From a virus: DNA of 56,830 nt. This document shows, piece after piece, positions 23,706 through 30,532 of the stretch (position 1 is the stretch's first letter; each line of letters starts with the position of its first letter). The stretch spans positions 1 through 56,830 of IMG/VR virus record IMGVR_UViG_3300025327_000035; one strand, written 5' to 3'. Both the position numbers and the translations under genes were made by a program. The notes under the pieces were generated by a model that made no database searches, was not told the origin of the DNA, and saw nothing but the letters and a program-made list of their open reading frames with translations.

Positions 23706-24647
23706 ATGGATCGAGCCACGTCCCCCAACGTGGCCCGCTCCCCCAAGGTGGTGCAGTTGCTGACATACCTGCACCCCCAGTATACACCCGTCTGTCAAGA
23801 CAGGCAATGGGGGTCAATGATGAGTGTCAAGGCAATGACTGCCGTATTCGATGCGCGCAGACTGACTCCAACCGAAAAGCTAGTGCTCTTGGCGCTGGCC
23901 GATCATGCCTCCGAGGATGGATTGAATATCTATCCGAGTGTGGAGACTGTGTGTAAGAAGACCGCATTAGGAGACCGCACAGTAAGGCGCACCATCAAGT
24001 CGCTGAGAAGCGAAAAGAGAGGCATCCTGTTTCTGGTCAGGCGAAAAGGGCGACTGCAAAATGAATACGGCATGAATCTGGCGAAGTTGCAAGACCTGCC
24101 AGACGATCCACTGAGACCTGCCACTGTGGCAGGTCAAGACCTGTCAGACGATCCACTGAGACCTGCCACTGTGGCAGGTAAATCATCAGTAGAATCGTCA
24201 GATCATCCATCAGGAAATCTTAACGCTGCTACGCCGCGTAACGCTCGCCCGCAAGACCTGCACTTTGAAGCTCTCTCGGATGTCTCAAACCTGACACCGC
24301 CCGGGCGGGACTGGAAGCAGCTCACGCGGACCGCCGCCGGCCAGCTCAACCGCTACGCCAAAGAGCTGAGAGACGCCGGCGCGACACCGGAACAGATCGC
24401 GGCCTTTGGGCCGTGGTGGTACGCAAACGATTGGCGCGGCCAGAAGCGACAGCCGCCGAAGCCGGCGGACGTAGCCAGAGAGTGGCCGCGCTACAGGAAC
24501 GGAGATCGAACGAATGGAACACATCAGCAAAGCACTGGCCCGTTTGCAGGACTCGATCCCGCCGAGCGCGAACGGCTCCAGGCGCTCGCCGACAAGATCA
24601 ACGCTCGACGAGCGGCGAAGCGCGCAGCGCAGCGCGGCGCTGCGTGA
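23706..24647 (+). CDS. replication initiator-like protein (lambda O-like, wHTH)
   Basis: 313 residues from 23706, but the conserved part begins with MSVKAMTAVF, so ATG 23817 or 23820 (preceded by GGGGG) is a likely start. Residues 45-130 are a winged HTH (RLTPTEKLVLLALADHASED, CKKTALGDRTVRRTIKSL) as in phage initiators. A linker encoded by two 45-base repeats follows (QDLPDDPLRPATVAG twice). The C-terminal part is helical (RYAKELRDAGATPEQIAAFG). A DnaC-like loader gene overlaps its 3' end by 134 bases, as in lambda O-P order. It probably binds the repeats in its own gene to start replication. Confidence 0.65.
   Translation: MDRATSPNVARSPKVVQLLTYLHPQYTPVCQDRQWGSMMSVKAMTAVFDARRLTPTEKLVLLALADHASEDGLNIYPSVETVCKKTALGDRTVRRTIKSLRSEKRGILFLVRRKGRLQNEYGMNLAKLQDLPDDPLRPATVAGQDLSDDPLRPATVAGKSSVESSDHPSGNLNAATPRNARPQDLHFEALSDVSNLTPPGRDWKQLTRTAAGQLNRYAKELRDAGATPEQIAAFGPWWYANDWRGQKRQPPKPADVAREWPRYRNGDRTNGTHQQSTGPFAGLDPAERERLQALADKINARRAAKRAAQRGAA
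23792..23803. promoter_or_regulatory. small inverted repeat before the probable initiator start
   Basis: CTGTC-AA-GACAG lies 13 bases before the ATG at 23817. It could be a binding site for autoregulation. Short, so weak evidence. Confidence 0.25.
24090..24179. repeat. two 45-bp tandem repeats with 19-bp palindromes, candidate replication origin
   Basis: Units 24090-24134 and 24135-24179 differ at one base. Each ends in ACCTGCCACTGTGGCAGGT, a perfect 9-bp inverted repeat around one base. Extra half-sites (GACCTGCC, GACCTGTC) begin each unit. A stretch richer in A and T follows (24180-24232). This mimics the iterons and AT-rich part of lambda ori, which also lie inside the initiator gene. Confidence 0.65.
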
Positions 24648-25368
24648 GTACGCCGAGCTGCTGGGATCGACGCCCGGCATCGAGCGTTGTCCGAAGTGTG
24701 ACGGCTCCGGCGTCGTGGTCGATCCGCTTGGCTTCGGGCATTCGTGCCCGGAGTGTGAGCCTCGTCGGCAGGCCGAGCGGATGCAGGTGATGTCGGGCCT
24801 GAACGCCGACGAGCGCGCTGTTCGGCTCGACGACGTCGACTTCACCGGCGGCGGCACGGATGGACTGATCGTCGCGGCGCGGACGTTCCTGGTGCGGCCC
24901 GCCGGCATCCTGACACTGTGGGGCGGTCCGGGCAACGCCAAGACAATGGTGCTGCAGGCCATCGTCGGCGAGTGCCTGGCGCGCAGCGTGCCGGCGGTGT
25001 ACACGACATTCTACGATCTCGCGGGTTACGTGCGCGAGGCGTTCCGGGACGACAGCGAATCGGCCTGGCGGCGCATGCAGCGATTCCAGTCGGTGCGCGT
25101 GCTGTGCATTGACGAGCTGGACAAGGTGAAGGATACAAGTTGGTTGCGCGAGCTCGAGACAGCGATCATCGACAAGCGCTACCGCGATGGCCTGGCTGGT
25201 CTGACTGGAACGGTGATCGCCATGAATGAATCACCTGACTCATTGCCGGAGTGGATCAAGAGCCGGCTGCGGGATGGGCGCAATCGGATCGTGCACAATT
25301 CCGATCCGGATGTGCGGACGGCGATGTCGGATGAGAGCGGTCCGAGCGCGCGGCCGGCGGGGTTGTGA
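24514..25368 (+). CDS. DnaC-like helicase loader ATPase
   Basis: 284 residues. Residues 59-81 form a zinc-binding knuckle pair (CPKC and CPEC). Walker A is GGPGNAKT (137-144), Walker B is VLCIDELD (196-203), followed by sensor and arginine-finger regions (TGTVIAMNESPDSLP, SRLRDGRNRIV). These are hallmarks of DnaC/DnaI-type AAA+ loaders that place replicative helicase on the origin. The N-terminal zinc part resembles DnaI. It overlaps the initiator gene by 134 bases. Confidence 0.8.
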   Translation: MEHISKALARLQDSIPPSANGSRRSPTRSTLDERRSAQRSAALREYAELLGSTPGIERCPKCDGSGVVVDPLGFGHSCPECEPRRQAERMQVMSGLNADERAVRLDDVDFTGGGTDGLIVAARTFLVRPAGILTLWGGPGNAKTMVLQAIVGECLARSVPAVYTTFYDLAGYVREAFRDDSESAWRRMQRFQSVRVLCIDELDKVKDTSWLRELETAIIDKRYRDGLAGLTGTVIAMNESPDSLPEWIKSRLRDGRNRIVHNSDPDVRTAMSDESGPSARPAGL

Positions 25369-25369
25369 T

Positions 25370-25564
25370 ATGACGATGAAGCAAGACGGAAACGTGAATC
25401 AAAGTTACATCGACCTGATCGTCGAAGCGTGGCACGAGCTGCAGGAGATCGAGGCGGGCCATGCCGCCAGGATCGACGGATGGCATCTCAAATGGTCGGC
25501 GCGATCCATCAGGGTTGGAGATCGCGAGGCGATGATCAGGAATCTGAAGAAGGCCAAAGTGTGA
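25370..25564 (+). CDS. small protein, unknown
   Basis: 64 residues from ATG 25370, overlapping the previous stop context (GTGATATGA). Helical (YIDLIVEAWHELQEIEAGHA, REAMIRNLKKAKV). Follows the loader gene, so may be a replication accessory. No family recognised. Confidence 0.45.
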   Translation: MTMKQDGNVNQSYIDLIVEAWHELQEIEAGHAARIDGWHLKWSARSIRVGDREAMIRNLKKAKV

Positions 25565-25668
25565 CCTGCGGCCCCGATGGGCGCATAGAGTCTCTAGGTC
25601 AGCCCGGGCCGGCCAGTCACGGCCTGGGCGCCTGCACCTGCCCGCGCGGGCGGGAGGGCCGGGAGTGA
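25561..25668 (+). CDS. possible 35-residue Cys-containing ORF
   Basis: GTG start overlaps the previous TGA (GTGTGA). The peptide begins MTCGPDGRIESLGQPGPA and has CTCP near the end, suggesting a small metal-binding protein. No other support. Confidence 0.25.
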   Translation: MTCGPDGRIESLGQPGPASHGLGACTCPRGREGRE

Positions 25669-25732
25669 TGCGCACCGAGTAGGCCGCTGAATCCAAATCG
25701 GCGAATGTGGTTGGAGATACAAAAAGGGACTC

Positions 25733-25756
25733 AGGGCAGAGGGCTGGCTCTGCCCT
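25733..25756 (+). other. perfect hairpin just upstream of a ribosome binding site
   Basis: AGGGCAGAG and CTCTGCCCT form a 9-bp stem with a 6-base loop, ending 5 bases before GAGGAGG and the ATG at 25772. No T-run. The sequence GGGCAGAG recurs in the hairpin at 56425-56450 upstream of another gene. Confidence 0.5.
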
Positions 25757-25771
25757 CCTTGAGGAGGAACA

Positions 25772-26008
25772 ATGGCGATCAACTCATACACATTACGGTC
25801 GGACGCAGATAGATTAGCGCAGGGACAAGCCGCAGGCGCATGGGATGGTGTTGTCAACCGCCTGCGCGAAGCGGCTGATGAGATTGATCGCTTGCGCACG
25901 GATTGTGCCGTGAAGCAAGGCGCGATAGATGCGATGTGCGGGGCGCTTGGCGTCAAGACGGTGCGCGAGGCGATGGCTGCGATCAATAAGCTGCACCTGA
26001 AAGGGTAG
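25772..26008 (+). CDS. small helical protein, unknown
   Basis: 78 residues with GAGGAGG 5 bases before the ATG. A single predicted coiled coil (WDGVVNRLREAADEIDRLR). It is the first gene of the export/ATPase block. Function unknown. Confidence 0.55.
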   Translation: MAINSYTLRSDADRLAQGQAAGAWDGVVNRLREAADEIDRLRTDCAVKQGAIDAMCGALGVKTVREAMAAINKLHLKG

Positions 26009-26017
26009 GGGGATAAT

Positions 26018-26983
26018 GTGAAAACGATTTCCGCTGTTTTTCTGCTCGTGGCGCTCGTGCTCACCGGCTGTGTATCGGCCGAAGACCAAATCGCGTTGAT
26101 CAACGCGCGCCGCGCCGATGAGCAGAAACGCATCGATCAAGCGGCATACGAGACCATTGCGCCGGCGCTGGCGCAACTCGACCTGGAGGCGCAGCAGGCT
26201 GAGCAGGACCTGCGCATCGCGCAGGAGCGCCAAGTCAGCGTCGAGGAGCACGAGACACGCATGACGCAGATCTTGGCTGAGCGGACTGCGCTGATCGCAG
26301 GCATCCAAGTCGACGTGGCCGGCAAGGTGAACCGGCTCAACGCTGACTACGAGCGCCAAATCGCGCAGATTCGCCAGCAGACCGACCAGGCGAATGCTGA
26401 AGGATGGGGGAAGGTACTCATCATCGGCGGATTCTCGGCCTCGGTCACGCTGCTAATGCTTGCTCTGGTCTTTCTGATCAAGGCACAGGGCCAGGCCTAT
26501 GTGTTGAGGACTCAGACCGAGGCGCGCAGGCTGCAGGCGGACGCGAATGGCAAGTACGGTCTGGTGGCCGTCGATCAGGATACGTTTTTCGACGCCGACA
26601 TGCGTACCGGTGCGGTGACCTCATTTGATCGTATACCCTGGGCGATCAAGTTGGCGCTGTTGTGGATGGCTTGGAAGAGTGGCAAGCTCGACCTCGATCA
26701 GTGGCGCGAGGTTACACGCACGCGAGCTAGCTTCACCGACGACGATCTTAGCGAAGAAAGCCGGCTGGCCATCTATCAGGCCAATAAGGCGCATCAGATC
26801 GTCGCCGCCGCGACGAAGCCCGGAGCACAAGCGAATGACAAGATCGCTGGCGCGGTCCAGGGCCGTGTCGCCGGCGCGGTGAGCGGCCTGTTCGGCGGCG
26901 CATCGCAGGCGCTGCGCCTGATACGGACCGATGACCCGCTCGAGCTGGAATGGGTGCAGAAACATCTGCGCAATGGAGAATAG
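26018..26983 (+). CDS. lipoprotein-like coiled-coil membrane protein
   Basis: 321 residues from GTG. Residues 1-18 are a lipoprotein signal with lipobox LTGC (Cys18). A coiled coil (residues 22-125) follows, then a strong membrane helix (VLIIGGFSASVTLLMLALVF, residues about 132-156), then a soluble C-terminal part with helices and a Gly/Ala-rich segment (AGAVQGRVAGAVSGLFGGAS). The lipid anchor plus a second helix would place the coiled coil outside and the C-terminus inside the cell. Unusual for a phage; next to another exported coiled-coil protein and two DNA-pump-like ATPases. Could be superinfection exclusion or part of a transport assembly. Confidence 0.6.
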   Translation: MKTISAVFLLVALVLTGCVSAEDQIALINARRADEQKRIDQAAYETIAPALAQLDLEAQQAEQDLRIAQERQVSVEEHETRMTQILAERTALIAGIQVDVAGKVNRLNADYERQIAQIRQQTDQANAEGWGKVLIIGGFSASVTLLMLALVFLIKAQGQAYVLRTQTEARRLQADANGKYGLVAVDQDTFFDADMRTGAVTSFDRIPWAIKLALLWMAWKSGKLDLDQWREVTRTRASFTDDDLSEESRLAIYQANKAHQIVAAATKPGAQANDKIAGAVQGRVAGAVSGLFGGASQALRLIRTDDPLELEWVQKHLRNGE

Positions 26984-26985
26984 CC

Positions 26986-27198
26986 ATGAACAAAAGCCTC
27001 ACTGTGGTTTCATCTCATGGAACAGAGATTGTTTTTGACTTGGATAATGGCATGAAGTGGTCACGCGGGGAGGATGGTCGCGTCACCATCGAAAACCTCG
27101 ATGGCCTGATTGCCATTGTCCCGATCGACTGGTGCGTGACCGGTATCGAGCGCAGTAAGCTCACCGTAATATCTCCCGATGGCGAGGAGCGGCAATGA
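26986..27198 (+). CDS. small protein, unknown
   Basis: 70 residues from ATG 26986 (GGAGAATAGCC upstream). Beta-rich (KSLTVVSSHGTEIVFDLD, GLIAIVPIDWCVTGIE). Lies between the two membrane protein genes and overlaps the next start (ATGA), so it is probably part of the same unit. Confidence 0.55.
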   Translation: MNKSLTVVSSHGTEIVFDLDNGMKWSRGEDGRVTIENLDGLIAIVPIDWCVTGIERSKLTVISPDGEERQ

Positions 27199-28025
27199 GA
27201 CGATGTTTGATTCTCGTCTTGCTGGGCTTGGCATTCATTGTGCCAGCGGCTCATGCGCAGGATCCAAGCCCGACGCTCGACCCAGTTGCCCAGGCCGAGG
27301 CATTGCAGGCCCAGGCCGATCGCGCGCTGTCCGAGGCGCAGGCCGCGGCCGGCCAGGCGTCTTCGTTGCGCGCCCAGGCAGCGCAGGCGGACGCGCGCGC
27401 GGCCCAGGCGCGTTCCGCTGCGCAATTGGCGCTGGCCGAAGCCGAGCGCTTGCGCCTCGTCGGCGCGCTGAGCGAAGCCCAGGCAGCCATCGAGCAAGCG
27501 CGACTGGCCGAGCAGCAGGCCGCGCAGATCGAGGTCGAGGCTGCTCAGGCCCGGGCGCTGTACGACGAGGCTTACATGCGCGCGCTTGGCGCGATCGCCA
27601 ATGCCGAAGAGGCAATGAAGAGCGCCGGGATCTCCGTGGCAAACGTCGAAGCGCTTCGCGCTCAACTTGCCGCGATGCAGAGCGATCTGCGTGTGGCCGA
27701 AGAGCGATCGCGCATCCTGGCAATCGCCGGCGCCGGCCTGTTCGCGCTGGTGGCACTCAGCGCGCTCGCGGCATTGCAGATCATGCGCCATCAGCGTCGA
27801 ATGATCATCGGAAGCGTCGACGTCGCCGTGCGGTCGCTGTCCCGCGAGCGGGCGCAGGTCACGGAGATGCTTATGCACATGCTGGCCAGCATCGGCGGCA
27901 AAGACGGAGAGACGATCATCGATCACGGCGCGCCGGCGCTCGACGGGGACGATCTATTCATCCGGCGCTACGCCGATGCGCCGGAGCACATCGTCGAAGG
28001 CTTGAAAGATTTATTCCATGACTAA
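27195..28025 (+). CDS. exported coiled-coil membrane protein
   Basis: 276 residues. Signal peptide MRRCLILVLLGLAFIVPAAHA with a cleavage site after AHA. A long Ala/Gln-rich coiled coil (25-170) follows, then a membrane helix (ILAIAGAGLFALVALSALAAL, about 174-195), and a cytosolic C-terminus ending DLFHD. The layout mirrors the lipoprotein at 26018. Overlaps the FtsK-like gene by 8 bases, so the membrane protein and the ATPase are coupled, as for an anchor and motor. Confidence 0.65.
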   Translation: MRRCLILVLLGLAFIVPAAHAQDPSPTLDPVAQAEALQAQADRALSEAQAAAGQASSLRAQAAQADARAAQARSAAQLALAEAERLRLVGALSEAQAAIEQARLAEQQAAQIEVEAAQARALYDEAYMRALGAIANAEEAMKSAGISVANVEALRAQLAAMQSDLRVAEERSRILAIAGAGLFALVALSALAALQIMRHQRRMIIGSVDVAVRSLSRERAQVTEMLMHMLASIGGKDGETIIDHGAPALDGDDLFIRRYADAPEHIVEGLKDLFHD

Positions 28026-29565
28026 CACCGCATTGGCGGTTATATCCGACGCGGACATCTTCAAGGCCGCCAGCCGGCTTGCTCGTGGCCTGGAGAGCCA
28101 TCCCTCGCTGCGCCACGATAACGGCGACGGCTCGATCTTTCGCGTGACGATTATGCAGGATGTCACGCTGATCGCCAATCGCTATCTGCTCGTGCCGGTC
28201 GACCTGAATCGCCTGTGGCACTTCGACAAGAGCCGTCTGCGCCGGCCCCGACTGCTGGAGCACCTGGAGATCGAGGTTGGAATGCCTGTCAGGTATATCG
28301 CATCCGATCGGGGCTTCTTCTATGTACTCGAGTGGAACTCCGGGCGCGGGAATGGCGCGCCGGCCCGGGCCATAGCGCTGCCGGGGATGGTGGCACTGCC
28401 GTCTGTCGAGCGCGATCGGTTCGCGCTGGGCGTTGCCGATCACGGGCCGCTGCTTGCCGAGCGCCGCGAGCTGCGTGGTGTGGTCGTCGGCGGCGGGCCT
28501 CGCACGGGCAAGACGAGCCTGCTGCGCTCGCTGGCTTACCAGGCTGTGAGCAATGGCTGGATATTGTATCTGGCAGATAAGCCGCTCGGAAACACGTTCA
28601 TGCCGGCGCTGTGGTCGCGTGTGCCGAGCGTCGCAGGCATTGCCACGAATGGATCTGAAATCGATGAGCTGCTCACGGACATTGACGATCAGTGCAGCCG
28701 GCGCGCTGCGCTGTTCGCTGAGGCGGCGCGCAATTACATTCCACCCGAAGACCTGGAGCAGTTCAACGAATGGACCGGCTCGCGCTTGCCGCCGATCCTG
28801 TTCGCGGCTGACGAGTTCAATACGTTCAGCCACTACATCTCGATGGAGCGGTTCGCCGACATCGCGCGCCGCAATCAGAAATACGGGTTGATGATTGTCA
28901 TCGCTGCGCACGAGTGGAAGAGCGACGCCATCAGCAAGTCGCTTTCCGAACTTCTGGAGACGCGCATCTGCTTCCACATGGCGAGCCGTGAGGCAATCCG
29001 CGCGGTGATGCCGTTTGTCAGCCCGGCGCAGGTGGCACAGCTCGGCCGTATCGCCGAGCAGGGCAGGGTGGCGATCAATCTGATGGGTCATCACTCGCTG
29101 ATGCAGGCTTACTATCTCGATCCGGAGCGGCTGTCGGCGATGGCCGTGAGCCAGGCCGTCGAGAAGCCGCGTGTGACGCTCACAACGAATGAGCAGGAGA
29201 TCGCCCGCGCGGCGATCGAGGAACTGGACGGTTACTTCTCCATTGAAAAGCTGGCCGCGCTCGGCATCAGCCGGCGCCAGATTGTCAAAGCGTCGAAGGC
29301 GTGGGCAGACCGGGGCTGGCTTGGACCGGTGACGGACAGGGGACGAGCTTTGACAGATCGCTTCGCCGATGATACCGGCCTGGAGCAGGGTAGGCCCCAA
29401 GAGGCCCCAGGGCGATCAGACCGATCAGACGATCAGGGCGATCAGACCGATCAGGCCCCCGAAACATTGGGCTTTGCCGGCAGAGCGACGGAGCGCGACA
29501 TCGCGTTCGCGGAGGGTCTGATCGCCCGCAGAGGGGGTCTGAACGCCGGTCTGACCGGGGTCTGA
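28018..29565 (+). CDS. FtsK/TraB-like DNA-translocating ATPase
   Basis: 515 residues. Walker A GGGPRTGKTS (158-167), Walker B ILFAADEF (260-267), and a later glutamine/arginine region (RRNQKYGLMIVIAAHEW) match the FtsK-SpoIIIE superfamily. Residues about 395-455 look like a winged helix (IEELDGYFSIEKLAALGISR, KAWADRGWLG), as in the DNA-reading gamma domain of FtsK and in TraB. The C-terminal 60 residues are encoded by a repeat array at 29413-29581. No membrane helix is present; the upstream exported protein may anchor it. It would pump double-stranded DNA. Confidence 0.75.
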   Translation: MTNTALAVISDADIFKAASRLARGLESHPSLRHDNGDGSIFRVTIMQDVTLIANRYLLVPVDLNRLWHFDKSRLRRPRLLEHLEIEVGMPVRYIASDRGFFYVLEWNSGRGNGAPARAIALPGMVALPSVERDRFALGVADHGPLLAERRELRGVVVGGGPRTGKTSLLRSLAYQAVSNGWILYLADKPLGNTFMPALWSRVPSVAGIATNGSEIDELLTDIDDQCSRRAALFAEAARNYIPPEDLEQFNEWTGSRLPPILFAADEFNTFSHYISMERFADIARRNQKYGLMIVIAAHEWKSDAISKSLSELLETRICFHMASREAIRAVMPFVSPAQVAQLGRIAEQGRVAINLMGHHSLMQAYYLDPERLSAMAVSQAVEKPRVTLTTNEQEIARAAIEELDGYFSIEKLAALGISRRQIVKASKAWADRGWLGPVTDRGRALTDRFADDTGLEQGRPQEAPGRSDRSDDQGDQTDQAPETLGFAGRATERDIAFAEGLIARRGGLNAGLTGV

Positions 29566-29581
29566 CCGCCCCGATCAGACC
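29413..29581. repeat. ten short repeats CGATCAGACC at the FtsK-like gene 3' end
   Basis: Direct copies start at 29413, 29422, 29430, 29439 and 29448 (period 8-9, overlapping). Inverted copies GGTCTGAYCG or GGTCTGAACG start at 29515, 29536, 29548 and 29559, and a final direct copy lies at 29572-29581. The copies run over the stop codon at 29563-29565 into non-coding DNA, so they are conserved as DNA rather than as protein. Confidence 0.75.
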
Positions 29582-29593
29582 AGGGGATTACAC

Positions 29594-29704
29594 ATGAAAG
29601 CTGTCATGGCGATCGCCTTGATCATGGAGAACAAGGCAAAGGCGGTGCTGGCGGTGATTGACGCGGAGCGGCCGCCGGCATGCGAGTGCGGGAGGTGCTC
29701 GTGA
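29594..29704 (+). CDS. small Cys-containing protein, unknown
   Basis: 36 residues (MKAVMAIALIMENKAKAV, then CECGRC near the end). It starts 12 bases after the last repeat and its TGA overlaps the GTG of the next gene (GTGA). The CxCxxC may bind metal. Upstream bases AGGGGATTACAC give a weak ribosome site. Confidence 0.35.
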   Translation: MKAVMAIALIMENKAKAVLAVIDAERPPACECGRCS

Positions 29705-30021
29705 GCGACAGAGAACAGCGATACATCGTGACCTCGCGCGATTTCAGTGGCGGCGTCACCATCTGGTACGTGAAGGATTCGCGCGTCGTCGCCGGCGGCG
29801 AGCCAGCTATCGTCGCACGTTGCAATAATGAATCAGACGCGCGGCTGGTGCGGGACGCGCTGAATGCTCCCGCCGATGCCGAGGCGTTCCTGCGGCACTG
29901 GCTGCGCGAGCGGATGCAGGCCGATGGGGCGCTGGTGGAGATGGCGATACGCGATTTCCGGGAGTGGCAGAGATCCCGGATTTCGGGAGTCTCATCAGGC
30001 CCCAAAAGTGCCCCCGGTTAA
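29701..30021 (+). CDS. small protein, unknown
   Basis: 106 residues; GTG 29701 is chosen for GGGAGG 6 bases upstream. N-terminal beta strands (QRYIVTSRDFSGGVTIWYVK) then helices (RLVRDALNAPADAEAFLR, EMAIRDFREWQ). No family recognised. Confidence 0.5.
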   Translation: MSDREQRYIVTSRDFSGGVTIWYVKDSRVVAGGEPAIVARCNNESDARLVRDALNAPADAEAFLRHWLRERMQADGALVEMAIRDFREWQRSRISGVSSGPKSAPG

Positions 30022-30060
30022 ACGGAGAAGCCCGTCACGATTCGTGACAGAGGTCGAACG

Positions 30061-30531
30061 ATGCCTGATACGTTTCCGCCCAAATTTGGAGGAAAATTCA
30101 AATTCTATCGCACGCGCGATCTGGCCCGATTTCTGACGAGGCTTCACGAGCGGGAAAGGCTTTCGTGGCGCGACATCGCTCAAGAGAAATTCGGTAATGG
30201 GATACCGCCTGGCACGCTATGCCGAATCGCAAAAGGCGACTATGATCCGAGACACAACAGCATTCGAGAGAAGCTTGGCTTGCCAAAAACGATCAGGCTC
30301 GTGGTGTTGAATGGTCATATCCGCGAAGGCGCGGTTGTTCTGGGTCATTCGCGTCGGTGTGCCTGGCGGCGATGTCGTGTGCACTTCGTCGGCGACGCAA
30401 GCCGGCGATACTGCTCGGATGAATGCGGTCGCCAGGCTCACGCTGATCAGCGGAAGCGATCAGCAAAAGAGCGCCGCGAGCGGGCGCGCCGGCTGGTGGC
30501 TCGCAAGCGGAACGAAAAGCGGAGGAAATGA
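30061..30531 (+). CDS. HTH protein with C-terminal zinc ribbon
   Basis: 156 residues. Residues 20-60 look like an HTH (LARFLTRLHERERLSWRDIA, then IPPGTLCRIAKGDYDP). Residues 98-125 hold CAWRRC and RYCSDECG, a likely zinc ribbon, followed by a highly basic tail. Likely a DNA-binding regulator or accessory protein. It sits between the two ATPase genes and next to the repeat array, so it is a candidate to bind those repeats. Confidence 0.55.
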   Translation: MPDTFPPKFGGKFKFYRTRDLARFLTRLHERERLSWRDIAQEKFGNGIPPGTLCRIAKGDYDPRHNSIREKLGLPKTIRLVVLNGHIREGAVVLGHSRRCAWRRCRVHFVGDASRRYCSDECGRQAHADQRKRSAKERRERARRLVARKRNEKRRK

Positions 30532-30532
30532 C

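Noticed and set aside
27179-28021. 280-residue + strand ORF in another frame of the exported coiled-coil gene
   Set aside because: Arg/Gly/Ala-rich shadow of GC-rich coding DNA; the alternative frame has a signal peptide, coiled coil and membrane helix and fits the ATGA overlaps on both sides.
27958-29400. 480-residue - strand ORF opposite the FtsK-like gene
   Set aside because: No motif, His/Arg-rich composition typical of antisense GC-rich frames, and the opposite strand has clear Walker motifs.
30311-30532. Longer N-terminus (74 extra residues) of the HerA-like protein
   Set aside because: It overlaps the HTH-zinc gene in another frame, while ATG 30533 has GGAGGAA upstream and begins directly before the ATPase core.
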